Below are positions 1 to 9,801 of a DNA stretch of 64,000 nucleotides, piece by piece. Positions within the stretch are counted from its first letter, which is position 1, and each line of letters opens with the position of its first letter. Source of the DNA: Rhizobium sp. GTDB taxonomy: Bacteria > Pseudomonadota > Alphaproteobacteria > Rhizobiales > Rhizobiaceae. The stretch is from contig JAHHDR010000023.1 in NCBI GenBank assembly GCA_019739215.1, positions 1 to 64,000 of the forward strand, given 5' to 3'. Below the pieces are notes generated by a model. It saw only the letters and a list, made by a program, of their open reading frames with translations. It made no database searches and was not told the origin of the DNA. Position numbers and translations under genes: made by a program.

Positions 1-6
1 GGGGAC

Positions 7-1047
7 ATGGTATCTGAAGCACCACCATTCTGGTGGAAGAAGGGCGATCCGCGCGCATGGCTGCTCGCGCCGGCATCGCTGGTCTATGGCTATTTCGCCA
101 GCCGGCGGATGAAGAAGGCCAGGCGGGCAGAGGTCGACATACCCGTGATTTGCGTCGGAAACTTCACCGTCGGCGGCGCCGGCAAGACGCCCACGGTCAT
201 CACCCTCGCCAGGGCGGCTGCAGCGCGCGGGCTGAAGCCGGGCGTGCTGAGCCGCGGCTATGGCGGATCGATGGATCGCACCACGGTCGTCGATGCCGAT
301 CACCACCGCGCCAGGGATGTCGGCGACGAGCCGCTGCTGATCGCCCGTGAGGCGCTGACGGTGATCTCGCGCCGGCGCGTGGACGGCGCGAGACTGCTGA
401 TCGAGCAGGGCGCCGATCTGATCATCATGGACGACGGTTTCCAGAGCGCCGCGCTGAAATTCGACTATGCGCTGATGGTGGTCGACAGTGTCAGGGGCAT
501 TGGCAACGGTTTTCTCGTCCCGGCGGGGCCGGTCAGGGCGCCCACCGGGTTGCAACTTGCCTATGCGACCGCGCTCCTGAAGCTGGGCGACGGAGACGCC
601 GCCGATCCCTTCATCCGCATTGCCGCGCGCTCCGGAAAGCCGGTCTATGAGGGCATGGTCCGGCCGGTGGGCGATGCTGGCGCGATTTCCAGCCGCCGCG
701 TGCTGGCCTTCGCCGGTATCGCCGATCCGAGGAAATTCTATCGGACGGTGCGCGAACTCGGTGCAGAAATCGTCGTCAAGCGCTCCTTCGGCGACCACCA
801 GCACCTGAGCGACGACGAGATCGAGGACATCCTCACGACGGCGGAAAAGAAGGATCTCACCATCGTCACGACGGCGAAGGACGCCGTCCGCCTCCGGGGT
901 CATCACGGCCGGGCCGAGGACCTGGCGGCCCGGATCACGGTGATCGAGGTCGAGATGGCGTTCGACTCGCCCACGGTGCCCCGGCTGATCATCGACGAGG
1001 CGCTGGTGAATTTCAGGAAGCGGCGGCTCGGGGCAAGGCCGGCCTAG
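7..1047 (+). CDS. lpxK: Tetraacyldisaccharide 4'-kinase LpxK
   Basis: LpxK phosphorylates the 4' position of the tetraacyldisaccharide 1-phosphate precursor of lipid A, on the cytoplasmic face of the inner membrane. The 346-residue protein has a hydrophobic N-terminal stretch (about residues 18-30), a P-loop variant [13 protein letters not shown] at residues 51-63, and the family DDGFQ motif (IIMDDGFQ). [11 protein letters not shown] follows in the C-terminal half. Length is normal for the family. The ATG lies seven bases from the window edge, so upstream partners (commonly waaA or a small DUF gene) cannot be seen. Its TAG stop overlaps the convergent stop of the next gene inside a CTAG. Confidence 0.96.
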   Translation: MVSEAPPFWWKKGDPRAWLLAPASLVYGYFASRRMKKARRAEVDIPVICVGNFTVGGAGKTPTVITLARAAAARGLKPGVLSRGYGGSMDRTTVVDADHHRARDVGDEPLLIAREALTVISRRRVDGARLLIEQGADLIIMDDGFQSAALKFDYALMVVDSVRGIGNGFLVPAGPVRAPTGLQLAYATALLKLGDGDAADPFIRIAARSGKPVYEGMVRPVGDAGAISSRRVLAFAGIADPRKFYRTVRELGAEIVVKRSFGDHQHLSDDEIEDILTTAEKKDLTIVTTAKDAVRLRGHHGRAEDLAARITVIEVEMAFDSPTVPRLIIDEALVNFRKRRLGARPA

Positions 1048-1280
1048 CCGCGACCCTGCGCTGGCAGCGCGCCGGCGCGGCGCTCCCCCTCGAACGACGC
1101 GGCGGCATCGACATAAGGCTCCTGCCGGTCGACGCTCCAGTATTTCAGCTCGTCGATGGGAATGTGCTTGCCGGAGACGGCGCAGGTCACATAGCCGCCC
1201 GGCAGCAGGATCTGGAAGTCGCCGTCGAGATACCGGATCTTCGCCTCGCGGCTGCCGCTGCCTTCAAACCGGTTCATCAT
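1044..1280 (-). CDS. DUF2093 domain-containing small protein
   Basis: A 78-residue protein matching the DUF2093 family of alphaproteobacterial small proteins, whose function is unknown. The recognisable core is the run from [19 protein letters not shown] through [18 protein letters not shown], followed by SVDRQEPY. There is no signal peptide or membrane segment, so it should be cytoplasmic. It lies just downstream of mutL on the same strand (57 bases) and converges on lpxK with overlapping stop codons. lpxK and a DUF2093 gene being side by side is, from memory, common in rhizobia. Identification rests on sequence resemblance only. Confidence 0.85.
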   Translation of the reverse strand: MMNRFEGSGSREAKIRYLDGDFQILLPGGYVTCAVSGKHIPIDELKYWSVDRQEPYVDAAASFEGERRAGALPAQGRG

Positions 1281-1337
1281 GTGTGCGCGTTCCAGACTGA
1301 CTTGATCTGCGGGATATATCGCGGCGCTGGCCGGCTT

Positions 1338-3167
<1,830 letters not shown>

Positions 3168-3501
3168 GCGCGCTATTGTTTCGGATTCGGGGGGAGGAGG
3201 GAAGGGGCCGCGATATTGAAGTCCGCCCGAGATTGGGGAGTCTCGTTCTGGCTCAGCTGTGATTTACGAAAAGTAGCATGATCGGGATCGACACCAAATG
3301 GCCAGTCGGAGATCAGATCTAGCGTCTTGATCGCACGCGGGCCAGGCTCGTCGCAAAAGGCATCCAAGGGGCTCCGGTTCGGATGTCTATTCGGAGGCCG
3401 CACATTCCCTTTTGTTCGAGCTCCCGCTCGTTGCAGGTCGCGCGTCGCGAGAATGAAACACGCACGTATTAGTCATTTCAGACATTCTTAAGGAGGGTTC
3501 A
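3168..3501. other. Intergenic region between mutL and the RTX-like gene
   Basis: This 334-base stretch separates the divergent mutL and RTX-like genes. It must hold both promoters, but I could not assign a convincing -35/-10 pair. Base composition becomes visibly more AT-rich from about 3240 onward and stays so through the following gene. The only clear site is the ribosome binding site of the RTX-like gene at its right edge. Reading frames in it look like noise. Confidence 0.5.
3489..3496 (+). promoter_or_regulatory. Strong Shine-Dalgarno deciding a GTG start
   Basis: The sequence taaggagg lies six bases before a GTG codon at 3502. The near-perfect match to the anti-Shine-Dalgarno sequence supports GTG as the start of the RTX-like protein. 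Confidence 0.7.
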
Positions 3502-4140
3502 GTGGCCAAGTTCAAGCACATCGTGGCTGAGGATGCGAACATTGTAGTGGAAGGTGATCATTTTACCAGCGGCCCCGCGATGGAAGCCCACGACGCACAA
3601 ACAGCAACGTTGACCTCAACGGTCTTTCCAGCGGTTCACATAGTGCTTAACGGCACGGGTTTCACATATGAAGGCAGCAGGCTCGCGGGCGGGACCATCA
3701 CGTCAATAGTTTACACGGACGAGTTTGACGCAAGCGTCATGTCGGTCACCGGGCTGAAGATGAACGCCAGCAAGCTACCGATCTATGTGGGAACATTCGA
3801 CGACATTCTATACGAGATGGCCTCCGCGGGCCGCGACACTGTTACCGGCACTGCATCGTTCGACACAATCGACGGGGGCAAGGCGAAAGATACCCTAACT
3901 GGCGGATTGGGACCCGATCATTTTTCATTCACCAAGGGTGACGGAAAAGACAAGATCACGGACTTCGATGCGAAAGGCGGAGAAGGCAGGCAGGACTTCA
4001 TCGTTTTGCACGACGTGATTGATTACGATGTGGAAAAGCGTGGCAAGGACACGTACATTGATCTTGGCGGCAAGGACGGAATTCTTTTGATCGGGGTAAA
4101 GGCTTCGCAGGTGGACGAGTCAGATTTCCTATTCGGCTGA
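3502..4140 (+). CDS. Orphan RTX-type calcium-binding protein
   Basis: A 212-residue acidic protein that starts at GTG. The N-terminal 115 or so residues are not recognised. The C-terminal half resembles hemolysin-type calcium-binding repeats: a degenerate GTASFDTIDGGKAKDTLTGG block, then GPDHFSF, DKITDFD and a closing DFLFG, which is the usual end of type I secretion substrates. Such proteins are normally exported by a TolC-dependent ABC system through an uncleaved C-terminal signal. No T1SS gene is nearby. Only about two nonapeptide repeats are visible, so calcium binding may be weak. Base composition is clearly less GC-rich than its neighbours, which suggests acquisition from elsewhere. Confidence 0.7.
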   Translation: MAKFKHIVAEDANIVVEGDHFTSGPAMEAHDAQTATLTSTVFPAVHIVLNGTGFTYEGSRLAGGTITSIVYTDEFDASVMSVTGLKMNASKLPIYVGTFDDILYEMASAGRDTVTGTASFDTIDGGKAKDTLTGGLGPDHFSFTKGDGKDKITDFDAKGGEGRQDFIVLHDVIDYDVEKRGKDTYIDLGGKDGILLIGVKASQVDESDFLFG

Positions 4141-4252
4141 CTGTTCGATATCGTACTTAAGTCCGCTACACCTTCCTAGACGCTGAAGTCCCCAGGCAGG
4201 ATCAGGCAGACCCAGGGCGGTTGAGTCGCCCAATGCACACCAAGGCGCATCT

Positions 4253-7200
4253 TCACTCCGCCGCCGCCTTCGCCACCCCCGCAATCCGGCTCAGCGTCGC
4301 CCTCAGCGCCGCCGGCTTCAGTGGCTTGTTAAGCTGCGCTATCCCATCCCGGTCGGCCTGTGCCCGCACTTCCGGCGTGCGGTCGGCGGTGACCAGGATG
4401 GCGGGCGTCGGGCCGAAGGCGGCGCGCAGGCGGGCGATGGCGGTGAGGCCGTTGCCGTCGCCGAGGTGATAGTCGGCGATGATCGCGTCGGGCCGCCAGC
4501 CGCGCGCTATGATGCCGTCGCAATCGGTAAGTCCGCCTGATGTCTCGACCACGCAGCCCCAGCCTGACAGCAGGATGCGCATGCCGTCGGTGATCGCCGG
4601 CTCGTTGTCGATAGCGAGTACGCGCAGGCCATCGAGCTTGTGCGCAGGGCCGGGCGAGCTGTTCGCCCCCTCCGTGGCGAGCGGAACGGCGCTCGCCTGT
4701 TCGATCGGCAGCCGGACGCGGAACACCGTGCCCCGTCCCGGCGTCGATTGCAGCGTCACCGGATGGTTGAGGACGCGCGAGATGCGGTCGACGATCGATA
4801 GCCCCAGGCCGAGGCCCGATGCCGTGCGCGCGCCTTCCTCGAGCCGCGCGAACTCCTTGAAGACGGTCTTGAACTTCGAGGACGGGATACCGATGCCGGT
4901 GTCGTGGACCTGGATCCAGACCTCGTTTCCGTGCCGCCGCACGCCGACCAGGACTTTGCCGGAATGGGTGTATTTGATGGCATTGGACACCAGGTTCTGC
5001 ACCAGCCGGCGCAGCAGGGTGGGATCGGTCCGCACCTTGAGCCGTGTCGGCAGCACCTTCAGTTTCAGCCCCTTGGCGGTGGCCAGCGGCTGGTAGTCGG
5101 TATCGATCCGCTTGAGGAAGTCGCCGAGCGCCACGGTGGCGAGGCGGGGCTTCATCGCCCCGGTATCGAGCCGGGATATGTCGAGCACCGCCCCAAGAAT
5201 GGTCTCGACCGATTCGAGCGCGGAATCGATGTTCAGCACCAGGTCGCTGTCGCCGGAATGGCCGAGCCGCTCCACCAGCGAGGACGAATAGAGGCGCGCC
5301 GCGTTGAGCGGTTGCAGGATGTCATGGCCGGCCGCGGCGAAGAAGCGGGTCTTGCCGATATTGGCTTCCTCGGCGGACGCGCGCGCCTCGGCCAGTGCGG
5401 TATTGACACGCGTCAGCTCGCGGGTGCGCTCGGCGACGCGGTGCTCCAGCGTCTCGTTCGCCTCTTCCAGCGCCCGGCTGGCGCGGATGCGCTCGGTGAT
5501 ATCCGTGCAGGTGGTGACGATGCCGAGATCCGGCATCGGGTTGGAGCGCAGTTCGAGTATCCGCGCTCCCCCGTCGAGCACCATCAGGAACGGCGTGTCG
5601 GGCGTCAGGATCCTGTCGATGACCTCGGTCTCGCCGCCGCGCGGGATGTCGCCGCGCGCCGCCAGCATGTCGACGATCGACGACAGCGGAAAACCCACCT
5701 GGCCGGCCTGTTCGGGAAGTTCGAGCAGGGTCCGGAACCGCCGGTTCCAGATCGTCAGCCGCTTCTCGACGTCGAACACCGCGATGCCCTGGTCCATCTG
5801 CGACAGCGCCGTCTGCAGCATGCCCTGGTTATATTGCAGCGCCTCGCTTGCCTGGTCGAGCAGCATGGCCGTCTCGGTCGTGTCGTCATCCATGCGCCGC
5901 ATGCTAAGCGTCAGCACCAGCCGCGCCGAGGACGACCCGATCGCCGAGCCGAGGACCTGCTCGGCGAAATTGAGCAGGTCGGCATCGGCGCGGTCGCGAT
6001 CGGCCAGCCTGCCGCCGAATTCCTCCTCATAGGTGGCGAAGGAGCGCTGCGTCCGTTCCTCGCCGAGATAGCGACCGATGACGGTCTTCAGTTCGCCGAT
6101 CGTCAGGTTCGTCCGCCAGTTGCGTCGATGCGGCCGGGCGTTCGGTCGCGGTACGAAGACGTCGGCCTGCTGCCGCTCCAGCCCGCGGGCGGAACGCGAC
6201 AGGGAGCCGAGCACGAAGGCGACCGTGTTGACGACGAGGCTGAGGACGACGGCGCTGACGAAGGGGTCTCCCCCCAGGGCCCATCCCCCGCTATTGGGGA
6301 AGAACGCCTCGAAGATCACCGAGGCATCCGGCGGCGCCGAGATCCATCCGAGGCTCGGGATGAACAGCATCCAAGTCCAGACCCCGAAGCCGGTCGTCAG
6401 CCCGGCAATGGCGCCACGCGCATTGGCGCGACGCCAGAACAGGCCCCCCAGCATCGCCGGCGCCATCTGGGCGATCGCCGCAAAGGCGATCACCCCGATC
6501 GACGCGAGGCCGCCGGTGGTCTCCGATGCACGGTAATAGGCATAGCCGAGCAGCAGCACCCCGAAGATCGCGCCGCGCCGGATCATCAGCACCAGCTTGG
6601 AGATGTCCTCGAATTCCGGCTTGGACTCGAGCAGGTTCCGCCTGAGCAGCACCGGCATCACGATGTCGTTGGAAATCATGATGGCAAGCGCGACGGAGGC
6701 GACGATCACCATCGCCGTCGCCGCGGAAAAGCCGCCGAGAAAGGCGATCAGCGTCACCCAGGGCATGTCGGCGGTGAGCGGCAGCGTCAGCACATAGAGG
6801 TCGGCGTCACCCAGTCCCTGGAAGCGGATGAGCCCGCCCATGGCGATGGGCAGCGCGAAGAGATTGATAAGCACCAGATAGAGCGGAAAGAAGATGGCCG
6901 CGAGCTTGAGCTCGCCATAGGTCCGGTTCTCGACGACCATGACGTGGAACTGGCGCGGCAGCATCATGATCGCGAAGGCCGACAACACGATCAGCACGAT
7001 CCAGCGGCTCAATGGCGTCTCGTGCGACATGGCAGCCTGCGCGGCCTCGTTCTCTCGCACAAGTTCGAGCAGATGGGCCGGACCGTCGAACAGGCCGTAG
7101 AGCACGGTCAGGCCCACCGTCAGGATGGCGACCAGCTTGACCAGCGATTCCGTGGCGATGGCAAGGATCAGCCCGTCCTGGTGCTCGGTCGCATCGGCAT

Positions 7201-7750
7201 GACGGGTTCCGAACACCACTGCAAAGAAGGCGAGCGACAGCGTCACCAGCAGCGGCATGTCGATCAACTGGCGGTTGTCGATGCCGATCGCATATTGCGA
7301 CGTGTCGACGAGCGAGCCGACCGAACTCGAGATCGCCTTGAGCTGGAGCGCGATATAGGGAATGGCGCCGACCAGTGCGATGAAGGCCACGATCATCGCC
7401 ACCGCCGGGTTCTTGCCATAGCGGGCCGCGATGAAGTCGGCGATGGAGGTCAGTCGCTCGGCCTTGGCGATTTCCGTGATGCGGCGCAGCAGCGGCAGCC
7501 CGAGGGTAAAGACCAGGATCGGTCCGATATAGATCGCGAGGAACTCCCAGCCACGCTGCGAGGCGAGGCCGACGCCGCCGAAATAGGTCCAGGACGTACA
7601 GTAGATCGCCAGGCTCAACGCATAGACGACAGGCCGTCCCGCCGCGGCGCGGCGCCCGTCCCTGGGCCGGCTGTCGCCATAGCTCGCCACGCCGAACAGC
7701 AGCACGAGATAGGCGACGGCCGAGCCGAATATCACCCAGCCTGGCAGCAT
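4253..7750 (-). CDS. Hybrid sensor kinase with sodium/solute symporter-like sensor (CbrA/NahK type)
   Basis: A 1165-residue membrane protein. Roughly the first 500 residues are a sodium:solute symporter-like domain with about 12-13 hydrophobic helices, starting MLPGWVIFGSAVAYLVLLF. A PAS domain follows (QMDQGIAVFDVEKRLTIWN, residues about 640-750) with a short coiled coil (EEANETLEHRVAERTREL). The HisKA box is AAGHDILQPLNAARLYSS with its phospho-acceptor His near residue 805. The ATPase domain shows NLVSNAIKYT and GLGLGLSIV, and a C-terminal receiver has its Asp in IIADYHLGDGNGL. This architecture is known from CbrA-like nutrient sensors, in which transport and sensing are combined; the ligand is unknown. 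No separate response regulator is adjacent. The gene ends about 110 bases from the RTX-like gene, convergently. Confidence 0.9.
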   Translation of the reverse strand: MLPGWVIFGSAVAYLVLLFGVASYGDSRPRDGRRAAAGRPVVYALSLAIYCTSWTYFGGVGLASQRGWEFLAIYIGPILVFTLGLPLLRRITEIAKAERLTSIADFIAARYGKNPAVAMIVAFIALVGAIPYIALQLKAISSSVGSLVDTSQYAIGIDNRQLIDMPLLVTLSLAFFAVVFGTRHADATEHQDGLILAIATESLVKLVAILTVGLTVLYGLFDGPAHLLELVRENEAAQAAMSHETPLSRWIVLIVLSAFAIMMLPRQFHVMVVENRTYGELKLAAIFFPLYLVLINLFALPIAMGGLIRFQGLGDADLYVLTLPLTADMPWVTLIAFLGGFSAATAMVIVASVALAIMISNDIVMPVLLRRNLLESKPEFEDISKLVLMIRRGAIFGVLLLGYAYYRASETTGGLASIGVIAFAAIAQMAPAMLGGLFWRRANARGAIAGLTTGFGVWTWMLFIPSLGWISAPPDASVIFEAFFPNSGGWALGGDPFVSAVVLSLVVNTVAFVLGSLSRSARGLERQQADVFVPRPNARPHRRNWRTNLTIGELKTVIGRYLGEERTQRSFATYEEEFGGRLADRDRADADLLNFAEQVLGSAIGSSSARLVLTLSMRRMDDDTTETAMLLDQASEALQYNQGMLQTALSQMDQGIAVFDVEKRLTIWNRRFRTLLELPEQAGQVGFPLSSIVDMLAARGDIPRGGETEVIDRILTPDTPFLMVLDGGARILELRSNPMPDLGIVTTCTDITERIRASRALEEANETLEHRVAERTRELTRVNTALAEARASAEEANIGKTRFFAAAGHDILQPLNAARLYSSSLVERLGHSGDSDLVLNIDSALESVETILGAVLDISRLDTGAMKPRLATVALGDFLKRIDTDYQPLATAKGLKLKVLPTRLKVRTDPTLLRRLVQNLVSNAIKYTHSGKVLVGVRRHGNEVWIQVHDTGIGIPSSKFKTVFKEFARLEEGARTASGLGLGLSIVDRISRVLNHPVTLQSTPGRGTVFRVRLPIEQASAVPLATEGANSSPGPAHKLDGLRVLAIDNEPAITDGMRILLSGWGCVVETSGGLTDCDGIIARGWRPDAIIADYHLGDGNGLTAIARLRAAFGPTPAILVTADRTPEVRAQADRDGIAQLNKPLKPAALRATLSRIAGVAKAAAE

Positions 7751-7940
7751 GGGAACTCCCCCGTGATCCGCCGCGCGGGCGGAACCTGGTGGATGATAGT
7801 GTGTGGCGTGCCGGATGCAAATACGCCTTTGGTCCTGAAACGCGAGCGCTATCGGGAATTTTCGTCTGGATTCTCCATTCGCGTCTGCTAACGTTCCGGC
7901 GGCTTCAGGGCCCTATTGGGGACATGAGAAGGAGAGTGCC

Positions 7941-8355
7941 ATGTTGAATGAGTTCAAGGCTTTTATCGCGCGGGGCAACGTGCTGGATCTGGCGGTCGCC
8001 GTCGTCATCGGCACCGCGTTTACCGCCATCGTCAATTCCGTCGTGGCAGATCTGATCATGCCGATCATCGGCGCGCTGGGCAGCGTCGACTTCTCAAATT
8101 ACTTCCTGCCGCTCTCCAGCAAACGTGACCGCGACCTCCCTTGCCGCCGCGCGCGAGCAGGGCGCCGTCTTCGCCTATGGCAGCTTCATCACGGCGCTGG
8201 TCAACTTTCTCATCATAGCCTGGATCATCTTCCTCATCGTCAAGGCCGTGAACCGTTTCATGCCGAAGAAGGAAGCACCAGCGCCGACCGGCCCTTCCGA
8301 GGAAGTCCTGCTTCTCACCCAGATCCGCGACGAGCTCAAGAACCGCAATCCCTGA
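7941..8355 (+). pseudogene. mscL: Large-conductance mechanosensitive channel MscL, frameshifted
   Basis: MscL is a homopentameric inner-membrane channel that opens under hypo-osmotic shock. The first 60 codons encode the N-terminal amphipathic segment and TM1 ([19 protein letters not shown], through [12 protein letters not shown]). The second half ([22 protein letters not shown]2 and the charged tail) is in another frame. Removing one A from AAA at 8121-8123 restores AGC-AAC-GTG-ACC and a 137-residue protein of normal length. A Shine-Dalgarno (aaggagag) precedes the ATG. The break is a single extra base in a short homopolymer and resembles the other frameshifts in this window, so a sequencing error is at least as likely as a real null allele. 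Confidence 0.9.
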
Positions 8356-8358
8356 AGT

Positions 8359-9219
8359 TCAAACGGCGGCGATACGGCGCTCGAGTTCCGCATCGAGCGC
8401 CCGCTTGACGTCGTCCTTCAGCGCGGAGGAGCTTTCGAGCACCTCCGCAGCCTTGAGGAAGTCGAGCACTTTGAACCGGCCGACTTCGGGCGCCAGGAAG
8501 ATGTGCGGGCGATGGGCCTTGAGCTTCATCGCTACGATCGACTGCATCATCAGCTGGCTCGCCCCGAACAGGCTGTCGATCCTGTTGGGAATGACGTCGG
8601 GGTCGCCGGCCGGCCAGCCCACGACGTCGATGCCGATGACGATGTCTGCCCGGCCCAGCAGGTACTCGAACGGCACCGGATTGAAGATCCCGCCATCGAT
8701 CATGATGCGTCCGTTGATGCGGACCGGCATGAACACGGCCGGGATCGCCGCCGAGGCGGCCAGCGCCTGATAGAGATCACCGTCACCGATCAGCAGTTCG
8801 GAATTTCCGTAATAGTCCGTCGCGGTCACGTGCAGCGGGATCTTGAGATCACTGAAATCCGCCGGCAGAAGATCGGGCAGGAAGGCCTTGAGGATTCGCT
8901 CGAGATTGTACTGACCTATGCGGAAGCCGCCGCTGACCATGTCGCTCAGTGTCGTCGGCCGCATCGACCAGATCCGGTTCATCACCTCGCGCGGGCGCCC
9001 GACGGTGGAGAGCGTGAAGTCGCGGATCTCGGCACCTGTCATGCCCGCCGCCATGCCCGCACCCATGATCGCGCCGATCGACGAGCCGGTGATCGCCACC
9101 GGCGTGATGCCCATTTCGTCCAGTGCTTCGATGACATGGATATGCGCCAGCCCGCGCGCGCCGCCGCCGCCGAACGCGACGGCCACGGTCGGTGATCCGG
9201 ATCTCGGGCTCTCGGTCAT
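8359..9219 (-). CDS. Patatin-like phospholipase family protein (RssA type)
   Basis: A 286-residue serine lipase-fold protein of the bacterial patatin (RssA/YchK) family, probably a cytoplasmic or peripheral-membrane acyl hydrolase; the physiological substrate is unknown. It has the oxyanion motif [12 protein letters not shown] near the N-terminus, the nucleophile elbow GSSIGAIMG (GxSxG) and the catalytic Asp in [10 protein letters not shown] (DGG), so the Ser-Asp dyad is complete. There is no signal peptide. It converges on mscL, with only three bases between the stops, and lies 24 bases downstream of rsmD on the same strand, so it may be the last gene of an rluB-rsmD transcript. Confidence 0.9.
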   Translation of the reverse strand: MTESPRSGSPTVAVAFGGGGARGLAHIHVIEALDEMGITPVAITGSSIGAIMGAGMAAGMTGAEIRDFTLSTVGRPREVMNRIWSMRPTTLSDMVSGGFRIGQYNLERILKAFLPDLLPADFSDLKIPLHVTATDYYGNSELLIGDGDLYQALAASAAIPAVFMPVRINGRIMIDGGIFNPVPFEYLLGRADIVIGIDVVGWPAGDPDVIPNRIDSLFGASQLMMQSIVAMKLKAHRPHIFLAPEVGRFKVLDFLKAAEVLESSSALKDDVKRALDAELERRIAAV

Positions 9220-9243
9220 GGGCGTGTCCTGTCCAGGCAGATG

Positions 9244-9801
9244 TCAGGGCGCATGGCGGTAGAAATGCATCCGGGTATCGCCGAAGGTGCGAACATCAAG
9301 TGGCTTATACGACGGTGCAACCACCGGGTCGACATCGGCCCGCTCTTCAAGGATGGCGAGCGCGCCGGGAACCAGCCAGCCATGCCGTTGGCACTGGTCC
9401 AGCGCGGCCTCGCCCAGCCCCTTGGCATAGGGCGGGTCGGCGAACAGGAAATCGAAGGGCGCCAGGGTGCCCGGCGCGCCGAGGTCGGTCGCGTCGCGGC
9501 GGAAGATCCGCGCCCGTCCCTGCAGGCCAAGCGTCTCGATATTGGTGCGCAACAGGCCGCGGCCCTCGACCGACGTCTCGACGAACAGCGCCTGCGATGC
9601 CCCGCGCGACAGCGCCTCCAGCCCCACCGCACCGGTGCCGGCGAAGAGATCGATCACGCGGCTGCCGTCGAGCGACTCGGGATAGGCATGTGCCAGGATG
9701 TTGAACAGGCTTTCGCGCGTCCGGTCGGTCGTGGGCCGGATGTCGGACGACTTCGGCGTGGCGAGCGCGCGCCCGCGAAAATCACCGCCGACGATCCGCA
9801 C
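9244..9801 (-). CDS. rsmD: 16S rRNA (guanine(966)-N(2))-methyltransferase RsmD
   Basis: RsmD methylates G966 of 16S rRNA in the assembled small subunit using S-adenosylmethionine. The 185-residue frame begins at GTG (VRIVGGDFRGRAL, the normal RsmD N-terminus) and contains RPTTDRTRESLFNIL, the SAM-binding loop VIDLFAGTGAVGLEALSRGA and the catalytic motif DFLFADPPY. An ATG-initiated frame reaching to 10323 exists, but its first 174 residues are the antisense-shifted tail of the upstream gene, so I reject that start. The chosen start overlaps the 3' end of the rluB-like gene by 20 bases, suggesting translational coupling. Confidence 0.94.
   Translation of the reverse strand: MRIVGGDFRGRALATPKSSDIRPTTDRTRESLFNILAHAYPESLDGSRVIDLFAGTGAVGLEALSRGASQALFVETSVEGRGLLRTNIETLGLQGRARIFRRDATDLGAPGTLAPFDFLFADPPYAKGLGEAALDQCQRHGWLVPGALAILEERADVDPVVAPSYKPLDVRTFGDTRMHFYRHAP

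Noticed and set aside
3173..3403. A 76-codon minus-strand frame upstream of mutL
   Set aside because: No ribosome binding site, no recognisable family and composition like noise; it would also overlap the mutL promoter region.
4904..7891. A 995-codon open frame on the plus strand
   Set aside because: Antisense to the hybrid sensor kinase, whose motifs are all intact; composition is that of a shadow frame.
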